DNA from: CAZYSK01 sp964649415 | GTDB lineage: Bacteria > Chloroflexota > Anaerolineae > B4-G1 | DNA length: 14,826 bases | Direction of reading: 5' to 3' | Assembly: GCA_964649415.1 (NCBI GenBank) | Contig: CAZYSK010000118.1 | Location: 1-14,826, forward strand | Shown: positions 1 through 6,918 of the stretch, piece after piece | Layout: each line of letters begins with the position of its first letter | How positions within the stretch are numbered: the first letter of the stretch is position 1 | Translations under genes and position numbers: made by a program | Notes under the pieces: generated by a model | Databases searched by the model: none | Seen by the model: the letters and a program-made list of their open reading frames with translations, nothing else | Told to the model about the DNA's origin: nothing

Positions 1-295
1 GCAAACCGAGTTTCTTTGTGAAATGAACCATCTCAAATGCGGGAAGTTATAGATTAATAAACCCTAAGGCTTTCTGCTTCCATTGGGAGAGGCAGCCTAC
101 ACGGATGTGTGGTTCGCTATTTCCCTATCCAATTGCCCTGTAGTCTCCAACAACATCTCTTCTCCGTCGGGACACTCACACCGAGCTCACATCGCCTGTC
201 GCTGAATCGCAGCCAAATGGGCCCATGGCGTTTTCCTTTGCAGGCGCCTGCTGTTCTCGGCAATCAGTAAACAAGGAATACGAACAAGGAGTAAA
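1..295. other. Leader region upstream of the subtilase gene, no gene seen
   Basis: I found no convincing coding region, RNA gene or rho-independent terminator here. The first 60 bases are AT-richer than what follows, which would suit a promoter region, but I could not place a -35/-10 pair with acceptable spacing. The only clear signal is the ribosome binding site AAGGAG at 286-291, four bases before the ATG at 296. Short open frames on either strand show no recognisable protein motif. Confidence 0.5.
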
Positions 296-2149
296 ATGGG
301 GCTGCTATCTATGCAACGGTTGACAAGATCTCTCTGCCTACTGGCCTGTCTCTCCGTCTCACTCAGTCTGGCTCTGGCAATTCCGCCGGGGGGCCACGCG
401 GCCGGTCCTGACAGCCCACATACGAGGCCGCTACCGGTACCGACGCCCCTGGCTGAGCCAGGAATCAGGCCCGGCGAGATTCTGGTCAAGTTCGATCCCG
501 GCGTCTCATCTCTGGACATAGAGTCGGCCAACCGGCGCCTGGAGACCTCGGTTATCGAGGTAATCCCCAAGATCAACCTCTATCGCCTACGACTAGCAGA
601 GGGAACCACCATCGCTGAAGCAACTGAGTACTACGAACACACCACAGGCGTAGCGTACGCCGAGCCCAACCACATTGTCCGTGCCCTGGAGACAGTCCCT
701 GACGATCCAGGCCTTCCCGAACAGTGGGGACTGGATCGCATTCAAGCCCCGGCTGCCTGGGACATAGTGACCGGGACGAGCGACATTCTGGTCGCAATCA
801 TTGACACCGGCATAGACTACACCCATCCGGATCTGGACGATGGAAGGTACGCAGGCGGCTACGATTTCGTCAATGACGATAACGACCCGATGGATGACGA
901 AGGTCACGGTACCCACGTGGCCGGTATCGCCACGGCCAACACAGACAATGGCGTGGGTGTCGCCGGCCTGGCCTGGAACAGCCAGTTCATGGGAGTGAAA
1001 GTGCTGGACGCTCAGGGTGTTGGATCCGATTTCGATCTGGCCGAAGGGATTCGATACGCGGCCGACCACGGTGCCCACGTGGCCAATATGAGCCTGGGGA
1101 GTCCGTTCACGAGCCGTAGTGTGGAAGAAGCTATGCAATATGCCCACAGCAAGGGGGTCGTCATGGCCTGTGCTGCGGGTAACAGCGGCAGTAGTGGGGT
1201 ACATTATCCGGCGGCCCACGATCCGTATTGCCTGGCCGTGGCCGCCAGCGACCGCAACGATGAACGGGCTGGCTTCTCCAGCTATGGGCCGGAAGTAGAC
1301 GTGGCTGCCCCCGGTGTTGATATCCTGAGTACCACGGGAGGCAGCTACCAGTCCTGGAGCGGGACATCAATGGCGACCCCCCACGTCGCGGGATTGGCGG
1401 CCCTGATCCTGTCCCGGGATCCTGGGCTCTCCGTGGATCAAGTCTTCGCTGCGATCCGTGATTCGGCCGACGACGTCAACGCTGAGACACATCCAGGCGA
1501 GGATGATTACCTGGGCACAGGCCGGATCAATGCCTACCACGCCCTGGCATCTCTCATCAAGATCGCGCCGGCCAATACAACGGTCAGAATCGGCTCCCCG
1601 TTTACTGTCACGGCGTCCATCATGAACGTCGCTGATCTGGGCAGCTTCCAGTTCGACCTGACCTACGTTTCCAGGACCGTGACGGCGACTAACGTAGTAT
1701 GTGGGCCATTCCTGGGCAGCACCGGGCGCACTGTCGGTTGCAGCGAGGCAGCAATAGATAATGCAGCGGGCAGCGTCACTTTCGGGTGCTCCAGCGAGGG
1801 AAATGAGCCCGGACCGGATGGCGCAGGGATGCTGGCCGCTCTTAGCTTCAACGCAGTGGACTACGGCAGCAGCCACCTGCAATTCGAGAACGCGCTGATG
1901 ATGGACACGAACGATGTGACAATCACTGTCGCCACCCAGGACGGCAGCGTGACAGTGACTGCGGGCTGCCGCGAGGACGTCAACGGCGATGGGGTGATCA
2001 ACGTCGTGGACATCCAGTTGGTGGCGGCCCATTGGAACACCGCCGCAGGCGATCCCGATTATGACGCCCTCTACGACATAAACGCAGACAGCAGGATCAA
2101 CATCGTTGACATCCAACTGGTAGCATCCAAGTGGGGGACAACCTGCTAA
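296..2149 (+). CDS. Secreted subtilisin-family (S8) serine protease with cohesin and dockerin modules
   Basis: This 617-residue protein is probably a secreted endopeptidase that joins a cohesin-dockerin complex on the cell surface. The signal peptide is about residues 1-36. A propeptide-like segment at about 57-130 begins PGEILVKF and ends near AEPNH. The S8 catalytic domain covers about 140-420: Asp170 in AIIDTGIDYTHPDL, His204 in GHGTHVAG, oxyanion Asn296 in AAGNSG and Ser358 in GTSMATPHVAG, so all catalytic residues are present. A cohesin module lies at about 427-555 with GPFLGSTGR at 470. A type I-like dockerin at 558-617 has two calcium-binding F-hand repeats, at 561-580 (DVNGDGVINVVD) and 594-613 (DINADSRINIVD), flanked by Cys558 and Cys617. 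The start is supported by AAGGAG four bases upstream. It is the first of four co-oriented cohesin genes. A protease carrying both cohesin and dockerin is unusual, because catalytic subunits normally carry only a dockerin. The protease call is very secure; the partners are inferred. Confidence 0.97.
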   Translation: MGLLSMQRLTRSLCLLACLSVSLSLALAIPPGGHAAGPDSPHTRPLPVPTPLAEPGIRPGEILVKFDPGVSSLDIESANRRLETSVIEVIPKINLYRLRLAEGTTIAEATEYYEHTTGVAYAEPNHIVRALETVPDDPGLPEQWGLDRIQAPAAWDIVTGTSDILVAIIDTGIDYTHPDLDDGRYAGGYDFVNDDNDPMDDEGHGTHVAGIATANTDNGVGVAGLAWNSQFMGVKVLDAQGVGSDFDLAEGIRYAADHGAHVANMSLGSPFTSRSVEEAMQYAHSKGVVMACAAGNSGSSGVHYPAAHDPYCLAVAASDRNDERAGFSSYGPEVDVAAPGVDILSTTGGSYQSWSGTSMATPHVAGLAALILSRDPGLSVDQVFAAIRDSADDVNAETHPGEDDYLGTGRINAYHALASLIKIAPANTTVRIGSPFTVTASIMNVADLGSFQFDLTYVSRTVTATNVVCGPFLGSTGRTVGCSEAAIDNAAGSVTFGCSSEGNEPGPDGAGMLAALSFNAVDYGSSHLQFENALMMDTNDVTITVATQDGSVTVTAGCREDVNGDGVINVVDIQLVAAHWNTAAGDPDYDALYDINADSRINIVDIQLVASKWGTTC

Positions 2150-2387
2150 CCGTGGCTACGCGATGAGGCAGGCATACAGGTAGACTGCACGTCTGTCATC
2201 GATGAAAGGAGGCAGGAGGAAATGTGATCCCAGTTGAGGCAAGGCCGGCCACAGAACCTCTCGATCGTTCCAATGACGACCAAGCTGGCCCCAGACCGAT
2301 GTACCGCGCGGGCTTCTCCTCAACCAGCCAAGAGATCCAGCCACAGGAGGAGCAAAGCAAGCTATAGAAAAACCTGAGGAGGGTACG

Positions 2388-4103
2388 ATGAACGCCAAGA
2401 CAGGCAAGTTGAGTCGCAAGCTGGTTCAGACGTTGGCCTTGGTTCTGGTTGCAGTGTTCGTTGTGAGTATTCCCGCGGCGAGCACCGATACGGCAATGGA
2501 ATTGGGACAGGAGTTGCAGACCGTGAGGACCCGCACACAGGGCTTCACGGGCGAGGATGTGGCCCTGGCTGGGGCGGATGCGTGGGCCCAGGCGGAGGTG
2601 GAGATCAGCGACGCCCCCGACGACGCAGTGGTAAGTACCGTGCGGGTCAAGTATCACATAGCGGACTCCAAACCCAGCGATCTAGAGGTGCACTTGCTGA
2701 ACTCAGGAGCGGAACTATCCCACGCGCTGTGGAATAGGGAAAGCGCCGAGGGCACTGTACTGGCGCAGAGCTCCGAGGAGATCACCGCCTTCCAGGGCAC
2801 GCCGGTCAACGGCACCTGGTCCCTGGGGGTGCAGGGTGGAGAATCGGCAGGATACATCGACGACTTCAGCATTGTCATCTACTACGATACGGAGATGCCC
2901 ATCCTCCAGGTAGAAGTAGAAGGAGAGGGGACGCCGGGGACACCGGCTTTCCTGCGCCTGCCTGAGGACGTGGCGCCAAACAACCTGGCCCCAGACAATG
3001 ATGAGGAATCGTCCAGTCAAGAATCGTCAGTCACCCCTCAGCACGTGCCCCCCGGAGCCACAATCATCGAGACAATGGATTTCGAAGGCGACTTCTATCC
3101 TCCCGGCGGCTATCCGGTCAGATGGCGGGTCGCCGATCAAAGCGACGACGGCTACCAGCGCTGGTGGGACGATGCTCAGTGCGATCCGTGTGGCGGGGAC
3201 TGGGCGGCCTGGCCCGCCGACGGGGGAGCCAACGGTGTATATCCCTGCGCCGGCAACGACTACCCCAACCGGATGGAAGCCTGGATGGTCTACGGTCCTT
3301 TCGACCTGAGCGACGCCAACGATGCTGGCACAGAGTTCAGTATGTGGCACAGGATCGAGGCAGGCTATGACTATGTGTTCTTCGGTGTATCCTCAGACGG
3401 TGTCCATTTCTCCGGCCTCCAGTGGGATGGCTCGGCCAACTGTACACTGTACAACATCGGCTACACAGATTGGGTAGGCGACCCATCGGTCTGGGTGGCG
3501 TGGATGTTCCGCAGCGATAGCAGCGTCACCTACGCAGGCCCCTGGGTGGACAACATCGTGGTCTGGAAGACGGATGAATGTGCCACCGTCAAGGTTGATC
3601 CGCCCGAAAGCTTCCCCGATAGGGGCAGTACTTTCACCGTCGACGTGGCCATTGAGGACGCCCAGAACCTGGGGGCCTTCGAGTTCGAATTGACCTACGA
3701 TCCCACGTGCATCCAGGCGGTCGATGCCAGCCTGGGACCCTTCCTGGGCAGCACCGGGCGAAGCGTCGCGCCAGTCGGCCCCACGCTTAGAACTGGGAGC
3801 ATAACCTTCGGAGGCTACAGTTGGGGCAGCGCCGCCGGGCCAAACGGCGATGGCGTGCTGGCCAGCATCAGCTTCCTGGCGGGACCCAATGAGTGTGACA
3901 GTACGTTGCATCTCCAGAACGTGACTCTCACGGACACCGCTGGTGGGTCACACTGCATTGACCACACAGAAGATGGCACTGCCCACGTGAAGCCAGGCTG
4001 TCACAATGATTGCCCCGAAGACATCAACGGCGACAGGGTGATAGACATCGTGGACATCATGCTGGTGGCGGATAAGTGGGGACAGCACTGTCCCACGAGG
4101 TAG
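2388..4103 (+). CDS. Secreted P-domain protein with cohesin and half-dockerin
   Basis: This is a 571-residue non-catalytic secreted protein. The signal peptide is about residues 1-31 (hydrophobic core LVQTLALVLVAVFVVSI). Residues about 67-176 resemble a proprotein-convertase P domain (P/Homo B): a region with DLEVHLLNS, then NGTWSLGVQG and IDDFSIVIYYD, the usual closing strands. After an acidic/Ser linker, residues about 225-394 form a Trp- and Cys-rich beta domain (WWDDAQCDPCGGDW, ending GPWVDNIVVW) resembling MAM or jelly-roll domains of secreted proteases; its function is not known to me. A cohesin spans about 398-533, with GPFLGSTGR at 450. The tail at 538-571 contains only one F-hand (DINGDRVIDIVD, 545-564), where dockerins normally have two, with cysteines at 538, 542 and 567. 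GAGGAGGG at 2376-2383 supports the start. The 238-base gap before it shows no gene. It likely binds the protease or anchor products of the neighbouring genes through cohesin-dockerin contacts. Confidence 0.9.
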   Translation: MNAKTGKLSRKLVQTLALVLVAVFVVSIPAASTDTAMELGQELQTVRTRTQGFTGEDVALAGADAWAQAEVEISDAPDDAVVSTVRVKYHIADSKPSDLEVHLLNSGAELSHALWNRESAEGTVLAQSSEEITAFQGTPVNGTWSLGVQGGESAGYIDDFSIVIYYDTEMPILQVEVEGEGTPGTPAFLRLPEDVAPNNLAPDNDEESSSQESSVTPQHVPPGATIIETMDFEGDFYPPGGYPVRWRVADQSDDGYQRWWDDAQCDPCGGDWAAWPADGGANGVYPCAGNDYPNRMEAWMVYGPFDLSDANDAGTEFSMWHRIEAGYDYVFFGVSSDGVHFSGLQWDGSANCTLYNIGYTDWVGDPSVWVAWMFRSDSSVTYAGPWVDNIVVWKTDECATVKVDPPESFPDRGSTFTVDVAIEDAQNLGAFEFELTYDPTCIQAVDASLGPFLGSTGRSVAPVGPTLRTGSITFGGYSWGSAAGPNGDGVLASISFLAGPNECDSTLHLQNVTLTDTAGGSHCIDHTEDGTAHVKPGCHNDCPEDINGDRVIDIVDIMLVADKWGQHCPTR

Positions 4104-4172
4104 CTGTGCGAATCCCTTGAAATCACCTCGCAGGCTGCAAGATGCATCTGAAATGGCAAAACGCGGGGGCAC

Positions 4173-4178
4173 AGGGGG
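4173..4178 (+). promoter_or_regulatory. Ribosome binding site choosing the ATG at 4187
   Basis: AGGGGG lies eight bases before the ATG at 4187. The in-frame ATG at 4142 has no comparable Shine-Dalgarno sequence, and the ATG at 4181 is too close to this one. This favours 4187 as the start of the cohesin-TIG gene and removes 15 residues from the longest reading frame. Confidence 0.5.
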
Positions 4179-4186
4179 GCATGACG

Positions 4187-5422
4187 ATGACAAAATCAAG
4201 TAATAGACACAGACCACGATCAACGGCAACCGACACACGGAAGCGGCTTTCCAGACAGAAGAGATGCCTGACTCTGTCTGTCTACGTGGTAGTCGTGTGT
4301 CTGTCTCTCGGGCTATACGCCCTTACAATCCACGCGCTGGCGCGCGGCGGCGTGGGCGAAGCCCACGCGCCGGCCTGCTCGCTCGCCGCCCCGGCCCAGG
4401 ACACCACGGTCAAGATAGAGCCGGCCAGCATATCCGTAGACCCAGGCGAGACCTTCAGCGTCACAGTGGCAATCGAGAACGTAACCGACCTGGGGGGCTT
4501 TGAGTTTGAACTGACCTACAACCCTGCCAGATTGGCCGCGACTGACGTTGTGACTGGGCCTTTCCTGGGTAGCACTGGCCGCGCCGTCATTGAGGTAGGT
4601 CCTACGTATGGCACCGGCAGCCTGAGCTACGGAGCCATTAGCCTGCCGCCCCCCACAGAGGGTCCGAATGGCGACGGCGGCTTGGCCTTCGTCACCTTCC
4701 AAGCGACGAGCGTGGGCACCAGCACTCTGCATCTCCAGAACGTCAAGTTGAGGAGCACATCCGTCGCCCCAATCACCACTGATACGGAGGACGGCGAAGT
4801 CACCGTGGGTACACCGCCAGCGCCGCAAGTGACGCGGGTTGTTCCCAACTACGGTTACACCGACGAAGGGGTGAAACAGGTGATCGTGGAGGGCACGCAC
4901 TTCCAGGACGGGGCCACAGTCCAACTGGCCAAGAGCGGGGAGAGCCCCATCTCCGCTCCCATGCCGGACGTGCAGAGCTCAACCCGGATCAGTTGCACCT
5001 TTAACCTAGGGAAGGCTGCCACCGGCTCTTGGGACGTGGTGGTAACCAACCCAGGCGGTCAGAGCGGGACGCTGTCCAACGGCTTCACCGTCTACGGACC
5101 TGCCGTGGCACCGACGGCGGACAGCATCACCCCCAACTGGGGATACAACAACGCGGTTGTACACATCACCAACCTGGCAGGCAGCGGTTTCCAGCCCGAT
5201 ACCACAGTCAAACTGATCAAGGCAGGACGGGCAGACATCGCAGCCACGAACGTCGTAAGGGTGAGCGCTTACCAGATCACGTGCGATCTTGATCTGAGGG
5301 GCGCGTGCCCCGGTCAGTGGACCGTAAGGGTAACCAACCCTGGGGTTGACTACGCAGAGTTGAACGACGCCTTCACTGTGAAAAGACTGGTCCACCTGCC
5401 TCTCGTCCTAAGAAACTGGTAA
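4187..5422 (+). CDS. Secreted cohesin protein with two IPT/TIG domains
   Basis: This is 411 residues from the preferred ATG at 4187 (426 if the ATG at 4142 is used). A basic N-terminus precedes a hydrophobic segment (TLSVYVVVVCLSLGLYALTI), a signal peptide or signal anchor. One cohesin spans about 72-207 with GPFLGSTGR at 124. Two immunoglobulin-like IPT/TIG repeats follow at about 212-303 (PQVTRVVPNYGYTDEG to GFTVYG) and 308-399 (PTADSITPNWGYNNA to AFTVKR). The last residues are VHLPLVLRNW, a tail I associate with many exported Chloroflexota proteins; I suspect a sorting or surface-retention role, but this is unproven. There is no dockerin and no catalytic motif, so it is probably a scaffold, receptor or cap for dockerin-bearing neighbours. 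It follows the P-domain gene closely. The region at the signal peptide junction carries a GC-rich palindrome (4345-4372). The architecture call is firm; the role is inferred. Confidence 0.9.
   Translation: MTKSSNRHRPRSTATDTRKRLSRQKRCLTLSVYVVVVCLSLGLYALTIHALARGGVGEAHAPACSLAAPAQDTTVKIEPASISVDPGETFSVTVAIENVTDLGGFEFELTYNPARLAATDVVTGPFLGSTGRAVIEVGPTYGTGSLSYGAISLPPPTEGPNGDGGLAFVTFQATSVGTSTLHLQNVKLRSTSVAPITTDTEDGEVTVGTPPAPQVTRVVPNYGYTDEGVKQVIVEGTHFQDGATVQLAKSGESPISAPMPDVQSSTRISCTFNLGKAATGSWDVVVTNPGGQSGTLSNGFTVYGPAVAPTADSITPNWGYNNAVVHITNLAGSGFQPDTTVKLIKAGRADIAATNVVRVSAYQITCDLDLRGACPGQWTVRVTNPGVDYAELNDAFTVKRLVHLPLVLRNW
4345..4372 (+). repeat. GC-rich palindrome inside the cohesin-TIG coding region
   Basis: GCGTGGGC (4350-4357) and GCCCACGC (4361-4368) form a perfect 8-bp stem around the triloop GAA. 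The stem extends by four more pairs (4345-4348 with 4369-4372) after a single bulged G at 4349. It lies about 160 bases into the gene, at the end of the predicted signal segment. It could slow the ribosome as the signal peptide emerges, be a small palindromic insertion, or simply reflect GC-rich coding for Gly/Ala/His residues. I cannot distinguish these. Confidence 0.5.
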
Positions 5423-5449
5423 GTGCCGGGGTAGCATATACTGGCTTTC

Positions 5450-5496
5450 GAGGGGCTAGCCGAACGTCGCTTGAGGGAGTGTTCGGTTAGCTCCTC
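5450..5496 (+). other. Strong RNA hairpin between the cohesin-TIG and cohesin-anchor genes
   Basis: The left arm 5450-5465 and right arm 5481-5496 pair over 16 continuous positions, 14 Watson-Crick and two G-U (core GGGGCTAGCCGAAC with GTTCGGTTAGCTCC), around a 15-base loop. It sits in the 95-base intergenic gap, ending 21 bases before the next ATG. No T-run follows, so it is not a classical rho-independent terminator. It may protect the 3' end of the upstream message, mark a processing point, or reduce expression of the anchor gene relative to the others. The structure is seen in the sequence; its role is inference. Confidence 0.65.
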
Positions 5497-5517
5497 CCTG
5501 CATCGAACGGAACAAAG

Positions 5518-6543
5518 ATGACCCTAACAAACACGCGGGCTGTGTGCGTCTGCTTGCTGACCATCTGCCTGGGATTCTCACGTGCAGGGCTGCCGCGGCT
5601 AAGCTCTGGCGCCAGAGTGAGCATAGACCCTGCCGTCAACGATGTAGAGCCGGGCCAAGCTTTCACCGTCGCCGTGATGATCGACGACGCCGCGGATCTG
5701 GGGGCCTTTCAGTTCGATCTAGTCTACGATCCCGCTGTGTTGACCGCGACCGACGTAGGGCTGGGACCTTTCCTGGGGAGCACCGGGCGCACAGCGCAAT
5801 CCATCGGAGCCAGGATAGACAACACGACAGGGAAAGCCGCTTTTGGAGCCTTCAGCTTCGGGGGGCATGCAGGAGCCGACGGGACAGGTCTGTTGGCCAC
5901 CGTTTCGCTCACAGCGGTGAGTCCAGCTACCTGTGACCTGGGCCTGCAAAACGTCAAAGTGACGGACAGCAGGGGCAATGTACAATCCGTGTCCGTCGAA
6001 GGCGGTACGGTTGCGGTGGCTGCGCCGGCACCTACCAGCATACCGACGATGGCCCCGACCCAAACGCAGCCCCCCGCAGCGACGCCCAGCCCGACGAGCA
6101 CGGCAACCACCGCCGCGCCGACCGAAGCCGCGACCACCGTTCCACCGACAGATGCGACCACCGAGACAGCCACGAGTCAAACACCAAACATGTCAACGGC
6201 CTCCCCGCTGGCCACTGCAACGGCCACGCCAGCGGTGACCCCATCGCCGACACCGCTAGGTCCACTCACCTCAGCGCCTGCCGCCCCCCCACACACCCAG
6301 GCAACTGCCAGTGATGTAGCCCCACCCACGCCGGGCGACGTCTCGCCCGTGCCGCCCACGCCTACTCCTTCATCACCTGCGGACCGTGTAGCGACTGCAA
6401 CAGCCACAGACATACCTTCCGCTTCGCCCGCAACAGCCGCGCCATCCAATCCCCCGTGCTGGCCTCCCGTTGGAGCAATACTCCTCCTCCTGGCCGGGAC
6501 TGGGCGCGTCCTCACCGCGCGGCAGTGGCGCAGGTCGGAATGA
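5518..6543 (+). CDS. Cohesin protein with Thr/Pro stalk and putative C-terminal surface anchor
   Basis: This 341-residue protein is the likely anchoring scaffoldin of the cluster. The signal peptide is about residues 1-30 (VCVCLLTICLGF core). One cohesin spans about 33-168, with GPFLGSTGR at 83. Residues about 170-315 are a low-complexity Thr/Pro/Ala/Ser stalk typical of cell-wall-spanning spacers. The end has CWPP, a short hydrophobic run (VGAILLLLAGTG, about 318-329) and a basic tail RQWRRSE, the three-part layout of a membrane or sorting anchor. The hydrophobic stretch is short for a full membrane helix and the following residues include Arg330, so the exact mechanism is uncertain. It has no dockerin, so it can receive but not pass on a partner, as expected for a base-level anchor. 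The Shine-Dalgarno sequence is weak (GGAA near 5510) and a strong hairpin lies just upstream. Cohesin identity is firm; anchoring is inferred. Confidence 0.88.
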   Translation: MTLTNTRAVCVCLLTICLGFSRAGLPRLSSGARVSIDPAVNDVEPGQAFTVAVMIDDAADLGAFQFDLVYDPAVLTATDVGLGPFLGSTGRTAQSIGARIDNTTGKAAFGAFSFGGHAGADGTGLLATVSLTAVSPATCDLGLQNVKVTDSRGNVQSVSVEGGTVAVAAPAPTSIPTMAPTQTQPPAATPSPTSTATTAAPTEAATTVPPTDATTETATSQTPNMSTASPLATATATPAVTPSPTPLGPLTSAPAAPPHTQATASDVAPPTPGDVSPVPPTPTPSSPADRVATATATDIPSASPATAAPSNPPCWPPVGAILLLLAGTGRVLTARQWRRSE

Positions 6544-6918
6544 GAAGAGCCGCTCCAACCCAGACCACACGCCCGAAGCCGCCGCACCCCAGCGTCGATC
6601 CCGATATGGACCGTTGTTCTGGAGTCAGGCACACCTACCCGCCTCAATCCCAGGCAACCGTTGCCCGAGACCGAACGCGCTGAAACTGCGAACCACTTGT
6701 ATGAAGAGCCGCCGCGTGGTAGGATAGAGCCGGGAAACCGCGCTGGAAACACTCCCCAGTGCCTGTGCAGATCTGGGCTATCGCGTGGCTCAACGACGTG
6801 CCCATCGTCCTTAGCAAGCACTTCCATCTCAGCGCCGTCATGAGAGCGTCCGGTTTGTAGACCCCTTCGCGGACGATACTGATCCGGAGACGCGGGAATT
6901 GCAGGAAGGATACTCGAT
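6544..6918. other. 375-base gap with no convincing gene
   Basis: No intact gene, RNA gene or T-rich terminator is visible between the cohesin-anchor gene and the PRiA4_ORF3-like gene. Open frames on both strands lack known motifs. The only hint of coding is a 35-codon open stretch (6815-6922, + strand) without a start. It ends VDPFADDTDPETRELQEGYS, and its stop overlaps the next gene's ATG in an ATGA arrangement, so it might be the worn 3' end of a lost upstream gene. Very uncertain. Confidence 0.35.

Noticed and set aside
1367..2116. 249-codon open frame antisense to the cohesin-dockerin part of the protease
   Set aside because: Repeated Val-Asp-Val-His patterns are the reverse reading of the dockerin and cohesin codons, not an independent protein.
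6020..6450. Tandem DNA repeat or CRISPR-like array in the Thr/Pro stalk
   Set aside because: The apparent repetition comes from low-complexity Thr/Pro/Ala codons without a fixed unit or spacer length.
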